Shown here piece after piece: positions 23,518 through 33,719 of a stretch of 64,000 nt of DNA. The position numbers and the translations under genes were made by a program. The notes beneath the pieces were generated by a model. The model was not told where the DNA came from. It saw only the letters and a list, made by a program, of their open reading frames with translations, and did not search any database. Position 1 is the first letter of the stretch; each line of letters begins with the position of its first letter. Source of the stretch: Pezicula radicicola (taxonomy: Eukaryota; Ascomycota; Leotiomycetes; Helotiales; Dermateaceae); the NCBI GenBank assembly GCA_003008705.1, contig PDUO01000030.1:125985-189984 (forward strand), read 5' to 3'.

Positions 23518-25179
23518 TCATTGCGTATAGCAATACTTCGTGAAGCAAGCAGTACACTCAGTCGGTAAAGTAGTATCAGTACCCTCCATGATAGCACAAG
23601 CCAAACAAGTAGCCCACTCAGCATCATCATTCTGAGTCATAACCGCAACACCATTAGCAATCATGGTTTCCGTCTCCGTAACATTATACTGGAGTTGAGA
23701 GGTTGAAGTTCCGCCTCCAGCAGCAGTGAGAGGTGCGTTTGGAATCCAGACAATAGTCGCGGTGGTCGTGTCGTTGCAACCGAAGAATACGGGGGTCTCG
23801 GTTAGGTTTTGAGCGACGAAGACTTCGGAGGTGGGAATGAATGGCATCCGGGTTAGTCCAAGTGCTTGAGCTGATACATAAGTGTTGTAGATCTCGGTTC
23901 CGTTGGGGTAGTTATCGCTGGTGTCACCATCGTTGTCGTTGACAAGGATGACGGAGACGTTGCGGTCTTCGACGAGGAAGGGGAAGATGGGGTTGACTTG
24001 TCCGGATTGGCCTCCGTCTACCATGGAGAGGTTTACTTGGGAGGAGACGAGAGGGGATGCGGAGGAGTTGTAGAATGGGTTGGGCCATTGAGCGAAGAGG
24101 TCAGCTACGGTCTCGTACTCGATGGTGTAGATTTCCTCGATTAGGACCGCGAGCTCGGCGTTGAGAGCTGCGGAAGTAGCATCGGTGCTGGTTGAGGCGC
24201 AAAAGTCTACGAGGAGAGGTGGGTTGATTCCGTCATCTGCAACGATGGAAGGGTCGTTGAAGAGAGCTGATGAGGTACCCAAGACGAATCCGAGGTTGTC
24301 GTAGTTAGTGTAGCATGCTTCTGCTACACCATCAACGATGGTGGATCCGAGGTATTGGGTTGGGGTGAAAGCGGCAACACTGGAATCCCAAGAGCCAAAT
24401 TCGTACGGTGTGAACTCCCACATGGCCGCCGTAATGGGTGTTGGAAGGCAGGAAGTTCCGCTAAGATCGACATGTTGAGCGATGATGATGGGGTATGGAA
24501 CCTCGTTTGAAGCGAACTTAGACTGGGAGGTAATTGCGGAGAGGGTGTTATCAACTCCACAGTTATCGCCTGGAAGAAGTTGGCAAGACAAGGCGCGGGA
24601 CCACAAATCGACGACCGTTCCACGGAATCCAGCAGCTTCCTTGAGGCCAAGATCTTCAGTGATGTTGGCAAAGACGCTGTAAACCTCAGTTCCCTCGGGG
24701 TCGAAGAGACCATTTGCAAATGCTGGCTCCCAGGTAGCCAAGAGGTCGGTAATGGTTGTCCAGTCGTTTGACATAATGGATGACAAGAGCCAGGAACCAC
24801 CCGACAATGCTGAATGGTAAGTGAGACCTTGGTAAAGGCCGCTGGTGCTGTGGCTAGTAGCCTCATTGCCATCCATGGCTGAAATTACACCAGCTCCTAC
24901 AAGCAAAGCACGATAACCTCCTCCACTGCTAGTGAGGGCAACGGTTGGCAGATCCCCAGTGACATCGAATGCGCTGTTAGTCGAGGTGAGCCATGATGCC
25001 AAAGAGACATCAGCCTTGGCCTTGCGGGCAACACGGTATGCCTCCTCATCATCGGAAAGACCACTAGCAGCTCGAACCAGAGAGGTTGTCGGGCAGGTGG
25101 TGGCGACTGGTGCGTACGAAGAAAGGACGGATCCGATCAGTGACGCTGCGACGAGCGCGTATGGAGTTGAGTGACGCAT
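23518..25179 (-). CDS. Secreted lysophospholipase / phospholipase B (cPLA2 catalytic domain)
   Basis: One uninterrupted 553-residue frame. It has an N-terminal signal peptide (ALVAASLIGSVLSSYA) and the patatin-like cPLA2/PLB catalytic fold. TSSGGGYRALL at about residues 83-92 supplies the oxyanion/Arg loop, SALSGGSW at 123-130 holds the nucleophile (Ser126 in the GxSGG-type motif), and SMVDGGQSGQ at 385-394 holds the catalytic Asp388. Fungal PLBs remove acyl chains from phospholipids and lysophospholipids outside the cell. It is at the short side of the family (often about 600-650 residues) and ends in a Cys-rich segment (WATCLACAIMEG...CTACFTKYCYTQ) that probably forms disulphides. No GPI-anchor signal follows, so it is likely freely secreted. 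Several NxS/T glycosylation sites are visible. Confidence 0.94.
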   Translation of the reverse strand: MRHSTPYALVAASLIGSVLSSYAPVATTCPTTSLVRAASGLSDDEEAYRVARKAKADVSLASWLTSTNSAFDVTGDLPTVALTSSGGGYRALLVGAGVISAMDGNEATSHSTSGLYQGLTYHSALSGGSWLLSSIMSNDWTTITDLLATWEPAFANGLFDPEGTEVYSVFANITEDLGLKEAAGFRGTVVDLWSRALSCQLLPGDNCGVDNTLSAITSQSKFASNEVPYPIIIAQHVDLSGTSCLPTPITAAMWEFTPYEFGSWDSSVAAFTPTQYLGSTIVDGVAEACYTNYDNLGFVLGTSSALFNDPSIVADDGINPPLLVDFCASTSTDATSAALNAELAVLIEEIYTIEYETVADLFAQWPNPFYNSSASPLVSSQVNLSMVDGGQSGQVNPIFPFLVEDRNVSVILVNDNDGDTSDNYPNGTEIYNTYVSAQALGLTRMPFIPTSEVFVAQNLTETPVFFGCNDTTTATIVWIPNAPLTAAGGGTSTSQLQYNVTETETMIANGVAVMTQNDDAEWATCLACAIMEGTDTTLPTECTACFTKYCYTQ

Positions 25180-27132
25180 TATTAACTTTTGAACTCGGAA
25201 AAGCGGGAAAGAAGAAAAAACAACAGAACCTGAAAATGAGCGTAAGGAGTGACTAGGAGTGAGGAACTCTGTGATGGATGATGCTTGAACCGAACGGCAA
25301 AGTTAAGAAGTACTTATACTCATCTCGAAAACGACACCATTCAAATACGCAGATCATTTTGCATACATCGTGGTGTAACTGTTTACCCAAACGGTTACAG
25401 TATCGAACCGTATTTCATCTCCGGAGATTGGGGAAGTATTTTTATGCCTCTTTGTCGACATCGTGCTTTTGCTGTAGAGGGCAGGTGGACGATGCCGGAG
25501 GCTGAGCGCAGTCAGTCAGTAGTAAAGTGCAGTGCCACGAGGACTGGGATGCACTCTAATCGCTGCCCCATATGTGTGCATTCGTAATATTGCTAGGGTC
25601 CACGCGCAAATTGCCCTAGATCTTAGCTAAAACGTTCTACACGTGAGTCGTGGAGTGCCTAGAAGGAGCTTAAATACTGACCCCTAAACTTGCAGCGGAG
25701 TTACTGGACTTCTGCCAACGAGGAGACTCAGTGTTATCTGCTCTGTTAATGCTCGTAAAAACGGGGGACTAGCACCGCACAATCTGCGGAACCAGAATTC
25801 CTCAAATCCGTACGGGCCAGAAGTCTAACCATCCCAAAGTGCAAATCGCTTCGCAAGAAAAACGTGTGAAAAACGGTAAAAGGTCAGACGAAGGAATCCT
25901 GGAATCCACAATGCTGCTCAGGTTGCCGTTGTCCGGGAAAGCGGACCATGGCTGAAGTCCGGTGTCACTCAAAAGATGAGCTGAGTAACGGGCCTAGCGA
26001 GCAAAGGCACGTCGGAAGTTTCCATCTCGAGTTTGGAGGCGTGGGAAGAACCCTGCTGCAGGAACGATAAAGCATGAGCGGGAATAATTTGCAGGAAAAC
26101 GTGTGCTATGTTTCGGCGGGTCTACCGAGGCCACCAGGGCTATCGGTTGGTATCGGTCGCTTAATTATGCCCTTCTGCCCTGATCGACGTCTAGGATATA
26201 CGTCCTGTTCATCTCCTGGTCCTTGTAACAAAACATCAGACAGACAGCCCCCCTTGAACTATTGATCCTATATTCTACGTCTTATACATCCACATTTTCA
26301 TCTATCGTCGATATTTATTGCTTCGAATGCTTCGGTACCTTTTGCACTTTTGCAGCTTCTGCACCATGAAGAATTCATAAGCCTTCATAAGCCGTCAACT
26401 GCGTGTGCTTGGGTCCCATATCTTGCATCTTTTAGCGTCATCACCTGCAAGCGACGACAGGCAATTACTGCAACCTTCGGCTATCTGTCACCTTTTCCAT
26501 GCATCTGGCTCCTAGATGCGTCTGGCCTTATCTTCTCCAACGTCTTTTCACAGCAAAGAAGGATTCTTCTTGTGTTGCTCAGGCGGCACTCACGCCGTTT
26601 CTTCGGAAGTCAACTCCTACATTTGGACGAGGACATATACAAGTATGGTAGGTACTCCATTTTCAATCACAATTTTTGCATGTTTGCTTTTGGTCAACCC
26701 CCAATCTTTGGGAGCGAACATCGCTTGTGTCTACTAGTGTCTACACCCAAAGTAGAGTATGACCGATATGTAGCCTGGTCTCCGGACTTTCCTGTCAATG
26801 CATGTCCACAGCGCAAACAGCTCTGTGGAGCTGGGGGTAACAACCTGCAACCGGTTTGAAGAAGCATCAGATTTGTTTGGTACAGTACAAGTAAAACTTT
26901 ATAAATATATATGCCGATACCGCGTATGACCCGACAAGATGTCGCCAAGCCAAGTTAGCACGCTCGTATTGTGTTGTTCATCGTTGCTTGCTGGTCAAAC
27001 CACACTGCCTTTTGATCCTTCGTAGGAATTGCTTGCATTGTTTTGTTGGATCAGACCAGCCAGAACCTCGGCATCTCATCGTTGTCGCTCATTATCAGTT
27101 CAGTTTGTCCTAGTCGACTACTGCTCTGCTCG
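25180..27132. other. Divergent promoter region between PLB and the GPCR gene
   Basis: About 1.95 kb with normal base composition. Frames at 26350-26859 and 26516-26737 show no domain and are interrupted relative to one another. The region probably contains 5' regulatory DNA and leaders of both genes; no specific site can be named. Confidence 0.45.
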
Positions 27133-28502
27133 ATGGCGTACATCAATGAGGGTAATGGTCCCAGTTTGGTGGCCAACAGTGTTGCCACCTTGGTCATCAC
27201 CTGGTTTTTCTTTTTGATACGGATATATGTGCGATGGTTTATGATGAAAGTATGGAAGATCGAGGATTGGCTTTTTGTTGGCGCTCAGGTAAGCTGGTTT
27301 GAATTTGAATGCGCTTGGGATATACATTGACAGATGTAGGTCTTATTCTCGCTGCTGTCGGTCTGCGCTCTGCTCGCTGCAGTCCACGGAAATGGCCAAC
27401 ACTTGATAGATATTCAGTTGACTGATATCCCACTGGCCATGCAGGTATGAAGCATCATCCATCACCTTAACACTCCCAAGTTCACCTGTTAACATTATTC
27501 CGAAAAGTACTGGTTCATTTGCGAAATCTTTTATGTCCTCACAGCAATCCTATTACGACTATCATTTGGATTCTTCCTTCTACGAATATGTGTAAACAAA
27601 GCTCACGTTTGGACCATCAGAGTTACAATGGCTGTGATGAGTCTCACAACAATCGCATACTTTTTCTTTGTCATATTCCAGTGTTATCCGGTCAGGTACT
27701 TTTGGTTGCAGTTTTCGGGGCTGGTAGGTAAATGTCTTGATGCGACTTTGGTACAGAACGTTACCATTTCATATTCAGTGTTCGCTGCAGCGACCGATAT
27801 GGTCTTTGGTATCTTACCCATCTTCGTGATTTGGAATCTCAAGATGAACCAGAAGGCGAAGATAGTCGTTGGGGTACTACTCACCCTTGGTATAATGTAC
27901 GTCCTCCTATCTCACCCACCACTAAACTCTGAAAAGAATTTGCTAACAAGGCCTACAGTGCCGGATTATCAGTAATCGTCCGAATCGAATACATAAAACT
28001 AGTAAACCTGACCGACGACTTCCTCTTCGCAACCTCCAAAGTATCAATCTGGTCCATGATAGAACCAGCAATAAGCATCTGCTGCCTCGCCTCATCAACC
28101 TATCGGCCACTCTTCAGCTCTCTAAAAGACAAAGCAACAACAAACTACGCCTACGGCAGCACAGCCAACAAAATCAGATCTTCATATGCCAAGAAATCCC
28201 AGATTACAAGAGGTTCTATACCCGAACAACCGAATTGGAGACTCTCCAAAAGTCTAAGAGCTGGTAGTAACAAGACGGGATATTTGAGGAGTAATAATGA
28301 TGGGGCGAATCACGGTGTTAGCCAGAGTCAGGGTAGCTTTGATGATATTATTGCTCTCGAGTCTATGGCTTGTGGTCCAGGGACTTCGCCAAGTAGTAGG
28401 GCTGGAAGTGATGAGAGGGAGAAACTTGAAGGTGGTGATAAGGGGATTTGGCATAGTACGACGGTGGAAATTACGAGGCAGAAGGTTGATGATGGGATTT
28501 GA
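27133..28502 (+). CDS. Pth11-like G-protein-coupled receptor (fungal rhodopsin-type domain)
   Basis: Four exons, 27133-27288, 27340-27444, 27508-27896 and 27959-28502, join in frame to 397 residues; introns are 51, 63 and 62 bp with good donors (GTAAGC, GTATGA, GTACGT). Seven hydrophobic segments are visible, with the family pattern: a first TM ending IRIYVRWFMMKVWKIEDWLF, YWFICEIFYVLTAILLRLSF in TM3, CYPVRYFW, LVGKCLDATLVQN, and PIFVIWNLKMNQKAKIVVGV between TM5 and TM6. In Magnaporthe, Pth11 senses surface cues for appressorium formation; the wide Pth11-like family is mostly uncharacterised. There is no N-terminal CFEM domain here. The cytosolic tail of about 120 residues is Ser/Gly-rich and polar. 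The neighbouring PLB gene is divergent. Confidence 0.92.
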
Positions 28503-28980
28503 CATCTTTCTGGTATCACTCGCTGTTTTGTGGGTTTTATGGTTGCGAGCTTCATTCAGTGCTGGATTTAGGGCCACTGTTCCTTCAATATTATTTCTTT
28601 TTAAGTTAATCCAGTTCAATTTATACCCCGGATATTAGTGTTACGGCGATTTTTTTTTTAAGCTAGATGTATACGGGAGAAGCTGAAATCCCCTTAAATA
28701 GAAACACAATGACTAGGCAAAGAAGATATTCTCGCTTCGACCAACGAGTCATTAATTCAATGGTCTTAGTATAGCGTAAAACTTGTCTCTCTTCTTCGTA
28801 ACAGCCGGGCAACTTTATTGGCAATATTATGTGAGTTAAATGGAAGTTAGGATGCATTAAGTGTAAATAGTAGTTAAGCTGAGGTACGTGAGCTACGAAG
28901 CGAGCACTCTGTTTCAATTGTCGATTCCCTAGTTACAACCGCTGTTATTCTCCATGGAAAATTTGGTTGCACTCTTATAA
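28503..28980. other. Convergent 3' intergenic region
   Basis: 478 bp between the GPCR gene and the 3' end of the interrupted NLR gene; nothing recognised. Confidence 0.5.
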
Positions 28981-30526
28981 TCAGCACGAGTCTCCGTTCC
29001 GATACAGCTCAAGGGAATCTCGTGGTCCATCCGGACTATGAAGAGAGAGGGGTAGCTTTGCTATATTGTTGGCGGAAGGTCGTGAGTTTCTTTGGTGGAG
29101 TCTGTTGTTGTCCTCATTGCTCGAGTCGTTTTCGTAGACTTGTTGACCACTATTTTCGGCACTTTTTTGGACATCATGCGATGATGTGCTAGTCTCATCT
29201 GTAGTAGTCTCTGTTGTGTTTGTGGTTGCCCACTTTGTGTATTTTCGTATCAGCGGCTTGACCAAGGCTTTGATGCTAAAACCGCGAGCTCTGAGCAATT
29301 CCCTGTGAACATCAGAGTTTGCCAATCTCGAATTCCTCGACACCAACAAGATGGCATAATCAAGTTCCGCGTTTGTCAGCTTCTTGTGGCCATTACTTTT
29401 GCCATTTTCTAGACACCGGCGTACGGCGTGGGTAAGCCCACATTGCGCTGCGAATGAGATAAAGGACGCATCTTGTCGAGCATACAGTGGAAAGTCCCCT
29501 TCCCTTCTCTTCTGAGACCAGTGATAGCCTTTTCGAGTCCTGTAGCGAGCTTCTGATTTCACATATAAATCCCACAGGTTGCTAGCAACTCTATCTAGCT
29601 CATTAAGAAGTCCCATTTCATGGCCCTGTGTCTCATTCTCTGCTTTTGAGGCATGTTTTACAAATTCATGGATGAGGGGCCAGGCTCTTCCGAACCAAAC
29701 TTGAGCCAGAAAGAGACCAGGCTGCCTTTCACAGCTGTGTAGTTTCGTTGGAAGGTGTTTGAGCTCTAGGATGATTGCTCGCATCAAGCAAATATTGGGG
29801 TTGAAATTGTGACCTCTCAGGCAGTCGGCCATTCTTCTCTTGACTTCTGCACGTTCGATGAAATCTGCGACACTTTGGTGCATGAACTGTACCACCTTTG
29901 ATTTTTGGAATACCGCGTTGGAGGCGTAGGTTGGTACCTCTAGGAGTCCAAGACACCGGCTCTTTAGTCTCCCCTCCATCATCCGGCACATGTTCTCTGC
30001 TTCGACATCTGTGATTTCCATGAAACCCGCCTCAAGGGCTCGGTTCTCGTCTTCCAAGTCAGCATATGATAGCTGAAGTAGGGTAAAAGGCTGTCTGGTG
30101 TTGTAGACTATGAGAAGCATCCTGGAGGCCTGTTCTAGATAAAAAGCTGGTTTGATCATTTTGAGCATGTGCCAGTATAACTCCTCAAGATCATCTGGCA
30201 GCTCCCGAAGTCGCCGTAGCAGATCTGAGCCCCGGTCGTAGTTTTGAATCCCTTCCAGCAGTGATTCTACAACAAGCCTGACCCAGAGAAAGACACCAGC
30301 TGCCTTTGTAGTGATTTCTAGAGCTAAGCGGTGTTCTAGACCGGGCTCTTCTGCTTGTAGTCGATTCATCTCTATGTTATCACTGAATTGATGCTTGACA
30401 AATATCTGAATATCATCAAAGGTAAGGTTCTGGAGCATCAGCCCTGGAAACCCGTCGAATGCTCGATCGAATACAATCAGAGGTCGGCTTGAGACACAAA
30501 CCTTGACGTTTGGTGTAGCTGCAACC
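28981..30526 (-). pseudogene. NACHT-type NLR gene, 3' fragment (separated by transposon)
   Basis: This is the C-terminal part of a STAND/NLR gene whose 5' part lies at 43610-45099. The coding stretch resumes immediately after the target duplication (GGTTG on the minus strand, 30526-30522) with AATPNVKVCVSSRPLIVFDR, the sensor motif that normally follows Walker B in NACHT proteins. Then come QNLTFDDIQIFVKHQF, GVFLWVRLVVESLLEGI and ELPDDLEELYWHMLKMIKPA (the winged-helix region), and about 350 residues without ankyrin, WD or TPR repeats, ending at TGA/TAA 28981. There are no stops or shifts in this half and little sign of RIP, though the retroelement next door is saturated with it. A start within the LTR would be needed for independent expression; I regard the fragment as non-functional. 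Confidence 0.85.
30522..30526. repeat. Target-site duplication CAACC, left copy
   Basis: Identical pentamer at 43610-43614 on the other side of the outer retroelement; five bases is usual for Ty1/Copia integrases. Confidence 0.85.
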
Positions 30527-30811
30527 TGTTGCCAAATATAACAGTATTGCCACTCTTTCAGAAACCATAAATTTTGCCTCTCTTTAGTCAATGCTATATA
30601 TAAAACAATAGCATTAGTCAGACAGTTGATTTCTAAGCGTTTTATATACAAGAAGACTGTTTCTCTAATACTATATATACTGTTTCGGCATTAACAAGTA
30701 CTTACTCTTGTTTATGTATATATACTCTTATTTCTTACCTATATAGAATTAAGTAACTATCTCTTAACTTCTAATCTATATATTCGTTAATATATTCTAC
30801 TATTAGTAATA
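30527..30811 (+). repeat. Left LTR of the outer Copia element
   Basis: 285 bp, aligned end to end with 43324-43609. Differences are almost all C/T or G/A transitions, on both copies, as expected from RIP after insertion. Confidence 0.9.
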
Positions 30812-30822
30812 GTTATAAGCCC
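30812..30822 (+). other. Primer-binding site matching initiator tRNA-Met anticodon arm
   Basis: GTTATAAGCCC directly follows the left LTR. With a single RIP-type A back to G it would be GTTATGAGCCC, the complement of the anticodon arm of initiator tRNA-Met. Half-tRNA priming of this kind is known from Drosophila copia and some fungal Copia elements. The match is short and the G is inferred. Confidence 0.55.
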
Positions 30823-31913
30823 TCTACTACTACTAGCGCACTAAATCAATTTATTTAAATCGTTTAATTTAAATTAATAGTAGCCTAGAAACTACTTAGT
30901 TCTATATACGTTAAATAGGCTTACTTAACTTATCTAACCCTAATAAAATTATTAAAAATAACTACTAAGTCTATACTTACTCTTAGTAACTCCTTAGACT
31001 AGTAGAATTAGTTACTAAGGGTATATAAATTAGTCTAGAGTAGTAGAAACCTAGTATAGTTATATATTAATCTATTATTACTAACTTAACTATTACTTCT
31101 AGCCCCTCTAGTTTAACTAGTATTTATTCGAACCCTAATAATAACTCTAGTAGAAATCGAATCTATAAAGTAATAATATAAAATATTTAAAATTAAATAA
31201 AATATATAAAAACGTTTTATTTAACTAATTAATAAATAACTAGATATACTAGTATTTATATAAAAATATATATATAACTTTATAACCCTCTAGTACCTCT
31301 TACTTATCTATAATTCTATAATAATATAAGAAGTATTAACTATATTAAAATTATATTTTATACTATTAGATTAAGTCTAAAGAATAGAACTAGCTAGAAA
31401 ACTTTATAAACTTAAAATATTTAAGAAAAAGTAAAGTATTAAAAAATAACTTTAGTAGTAAGAAACTATATATACTAATACTAAAGATCTTAATATTATA
31501 GAAACTATTAATAATCTTATTCTATTTAACTTTATATATATAATCTAAGATATTAATTCTAGATATAAGTTAGCTCTTAAACTAAAATTAGCTTTAAAAG
31601 AAGATAAGGGTAAAGATCTCTTAATATTATATAACCTTATTAACTAATTTTAAACCTATTAGAAATCCTTACTATAAGTCTATAAAGTAACCTATAGTAT
31701 ATTTATTATATTCTAAGACTAATTAGATTAAACTACTAAATATAAACCTAAATTCCCTTATATATATAATAATCTTTATTAGTATAATAATTACTATTAT
31801 CTAGTTAAAGAGAACTAGCTAAAAGGATAGTATATAAAGAAGAAAGTTATTAATTTAATTTAAAAAAAGCTAGATAAAAATCTAAAGATAAAATTATTAG
31901 TTAATAAAGCTAT
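30823..31913 (+). pseudogene. Outer element gag region, RIP relic
   Basis: Region between the primer-binding site and the inner insertion. It is saturated with TA steps and stops in all frames; from its position it must be the former gag. No motif can be read with confidence. Confidence 0.5.
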
Positions 31914-31918
31914 CTAGT
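31914..31918. repeat. Target-site duplication CTAGT, left copy (inner element)
   Basis: Same pentamer at 39383-39387 after the right LTR of the inner element. Confidence 0.8.
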
Positions 31919-32124
31919 TGTCGGTCGAACTAGGGGACGTAGTTCAATAGTATATATATACTAAATAGTAATATCTCTGTATTACTATAGTCTATTTATT
32001 GTATTGAATTGTTCGTATTCTTCTATTCTATCTACAATATATAAAGTTATACTCTACCCTGAAACAGAGTATAGACTACTATATAACTATACGGATACAA
32101 CTGAAATAAACTATTATTCTAATA
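31919..32124 (-). repeat. 3' LTR of the inner Copia element
   Basis: 206 bp, aligned with 39177-39382; about the first 100 bp are identical and the remaining differences are transitions. Confidence 0.9.
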
Positions 32125-32266
32125 CTAGTAACTTTTCTTTATTATAAAGTAACTATAAATACCTTTATACATTGATATAGAATATAGTAGTTACTACTTA
32201 AGTAACTGAAGTCGAAGAATCAGGTATAGTTAAGTGATTGAACTACCCTAATAATTGAAATAAGGG

Positions 32267-32274
32267 TATAAATA
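32267..32274 (+). promoter_or_regulatory. Possible TATA box of the antisense accessory ORF
   Basis: TATAAATA followed by a pyrimidine-rich stretch (tcttcttcttccaacccc) typical of fungal transcription start regions, about 160 bp upstream of the accessory reading frame. Given the AT-rich setting this could be chance. Confidence 0.4.
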
Positions 32275-32430
32275 CCCTATCTTCTTCTTCCAACCCCTAT
32301 CTCCTAAATACATCAAAATATCAAGTTATCTTTAGTATAATCTTCCTAAAATAATATATCTTACTTCGTACTATACTCTTCCTTCAATATATCCCTTCCT
32401 TAAGTCATTATATCTCAACTCACCACTAAT

Positions 32431-33266
32431 ATAATCGCTACCTTTAGTGATGAGGATATATAGATATTCGTAGATACCTACTTGAATCATTGCTTCGGAC
32501 AAGGTACAGGAGTATTGATGAGAGTTTACCCTGAGAGTAATCTACTCCTGGTTATTGATATTGAGGTACTCATTTCACGATTATCTCTATATAATCGTGG
32601 CTTTACTTATTAGTATACTAGAGATGGTATATATATATTCCTTGAGCTATACTTATCTAAGAGATATAGTACGAAGGGTATAATTATAGATTGGACTCAT
32701 CCTTAAAGACTTCAAGGATATCTTGTATAGATGATTCAAAAGAATTATCAGCAAAATCCATATACCGGATATTCTACTAGTGGTAGGAGGGACCCTTATT
32801 TCAGCGTTTATATCATGTATAGACCAGAATTTACTGGTGGTATATACAGAGGATACTTATTAAATCAAGCCGGATTACGATATAAACATTATAAGTACTC
32901 CCCAAAGTTTTACTTCTACTTTTCTGATTATCTATAGTATCTACTTTCGCGAGACCTATACTCCCTGATTCATATAGTATAGATGATCCTCGCTCTTCTT
33001 CTCGAAAGGACTTCTCCGGTATACAAGGTATATACACTAGTACTAGAAGTATAAATAATNATCTAATTATCCTAACTAGTTTACCTCCTATATAATAATC
33101 GAAGAAGGGGAAAAAGCCCGTCAAGGAAGCTGATGTTTATCCGGACGGAGACTCTGACAGTAGTAGTAATATATTTAAGACTATAGTACCACAACCTCCG
33201 ATAATGAGTAGAGGACTTGGAGGTGATGATTCTAGATATAGTAAGGGTAGTAGTAATCGTGAGTAA
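32431..33266 (+). pseudogene. Accessory ORF of unknown family, antisense to the inner Copia element
   Basis: On the plus strand, opposite to gag-pol, one frame from 32431 to 32937 is interrupted by only four stops (TAG 32461, TAG 32611, TAA 32704, TAG 32728), each explicable by one RIP transition from TGG, CAG or CAA. It reads FVDTYLNHCFGQGTGVLMRV, then NLLLVIDIEVLISRLSLYNR, STKGIIIDWTHP, QKNYQQNPYTGYSTSGRRDP and YRGYLLNQAGLRYKHYKYSP. After a TAG at 32935 a second stretch in another frame, from 32949 to TAA 33266 with a tandem TAATAA from probable CAACAA, encodes a polar Ser/Lys/Asp-rich tail (KKGKKPVKEADVYPDGDSDS). The join could be an intron or a frameshift. ATA at 32431 is the likely mutated ATG. 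I recognise no family; it is not Gag, protease, integrase, RT or RNase H. Confidence 0.6.
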
Positions 33267-33719
33267 TCACTAAGTATAATTTAATTGGTGATAAGGGGTT
33301 TTCGGTTATTTTTTAATATAATACTTTAGTGTATAGTATAGATTATTGAACAGGAAATACCCAATCAATCCCTTTTAGTAATTGAAATACCTCTCTAGTA
33401 AATGAGTAACTAAAAATTATATAATGAAAAATAAAATATATAATTATATATATATATAGGTACTTCGTATACCTATAGTAATACATCTACCCAAGTACTA
33501 ATCTAAAATACTGAAATGAAATATAAAGTAAATATCATAGAAAATTACCTTTAAGGAGAAACAGAATATATCACTAGTTCTATACATAGTTAATAAATAA
33601 GTAGGTAACTAGAAAAACGTATAACTAAGTAAAGGAAAATCTAAGTATAAATGAGTAATTAAAAAATAAATAAAATTCAAATAGTAACTAAATAAAAGAA
33701 CCTCTAACTACTTTTCTCT

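Noticed and set aside
26350..26859. 169-codon plus frame upstream of the GPCR
   Set aside because: No recognisable domain; composition and overlap with another frame suggest non-coding; not linked to the GPCR by a splice site.
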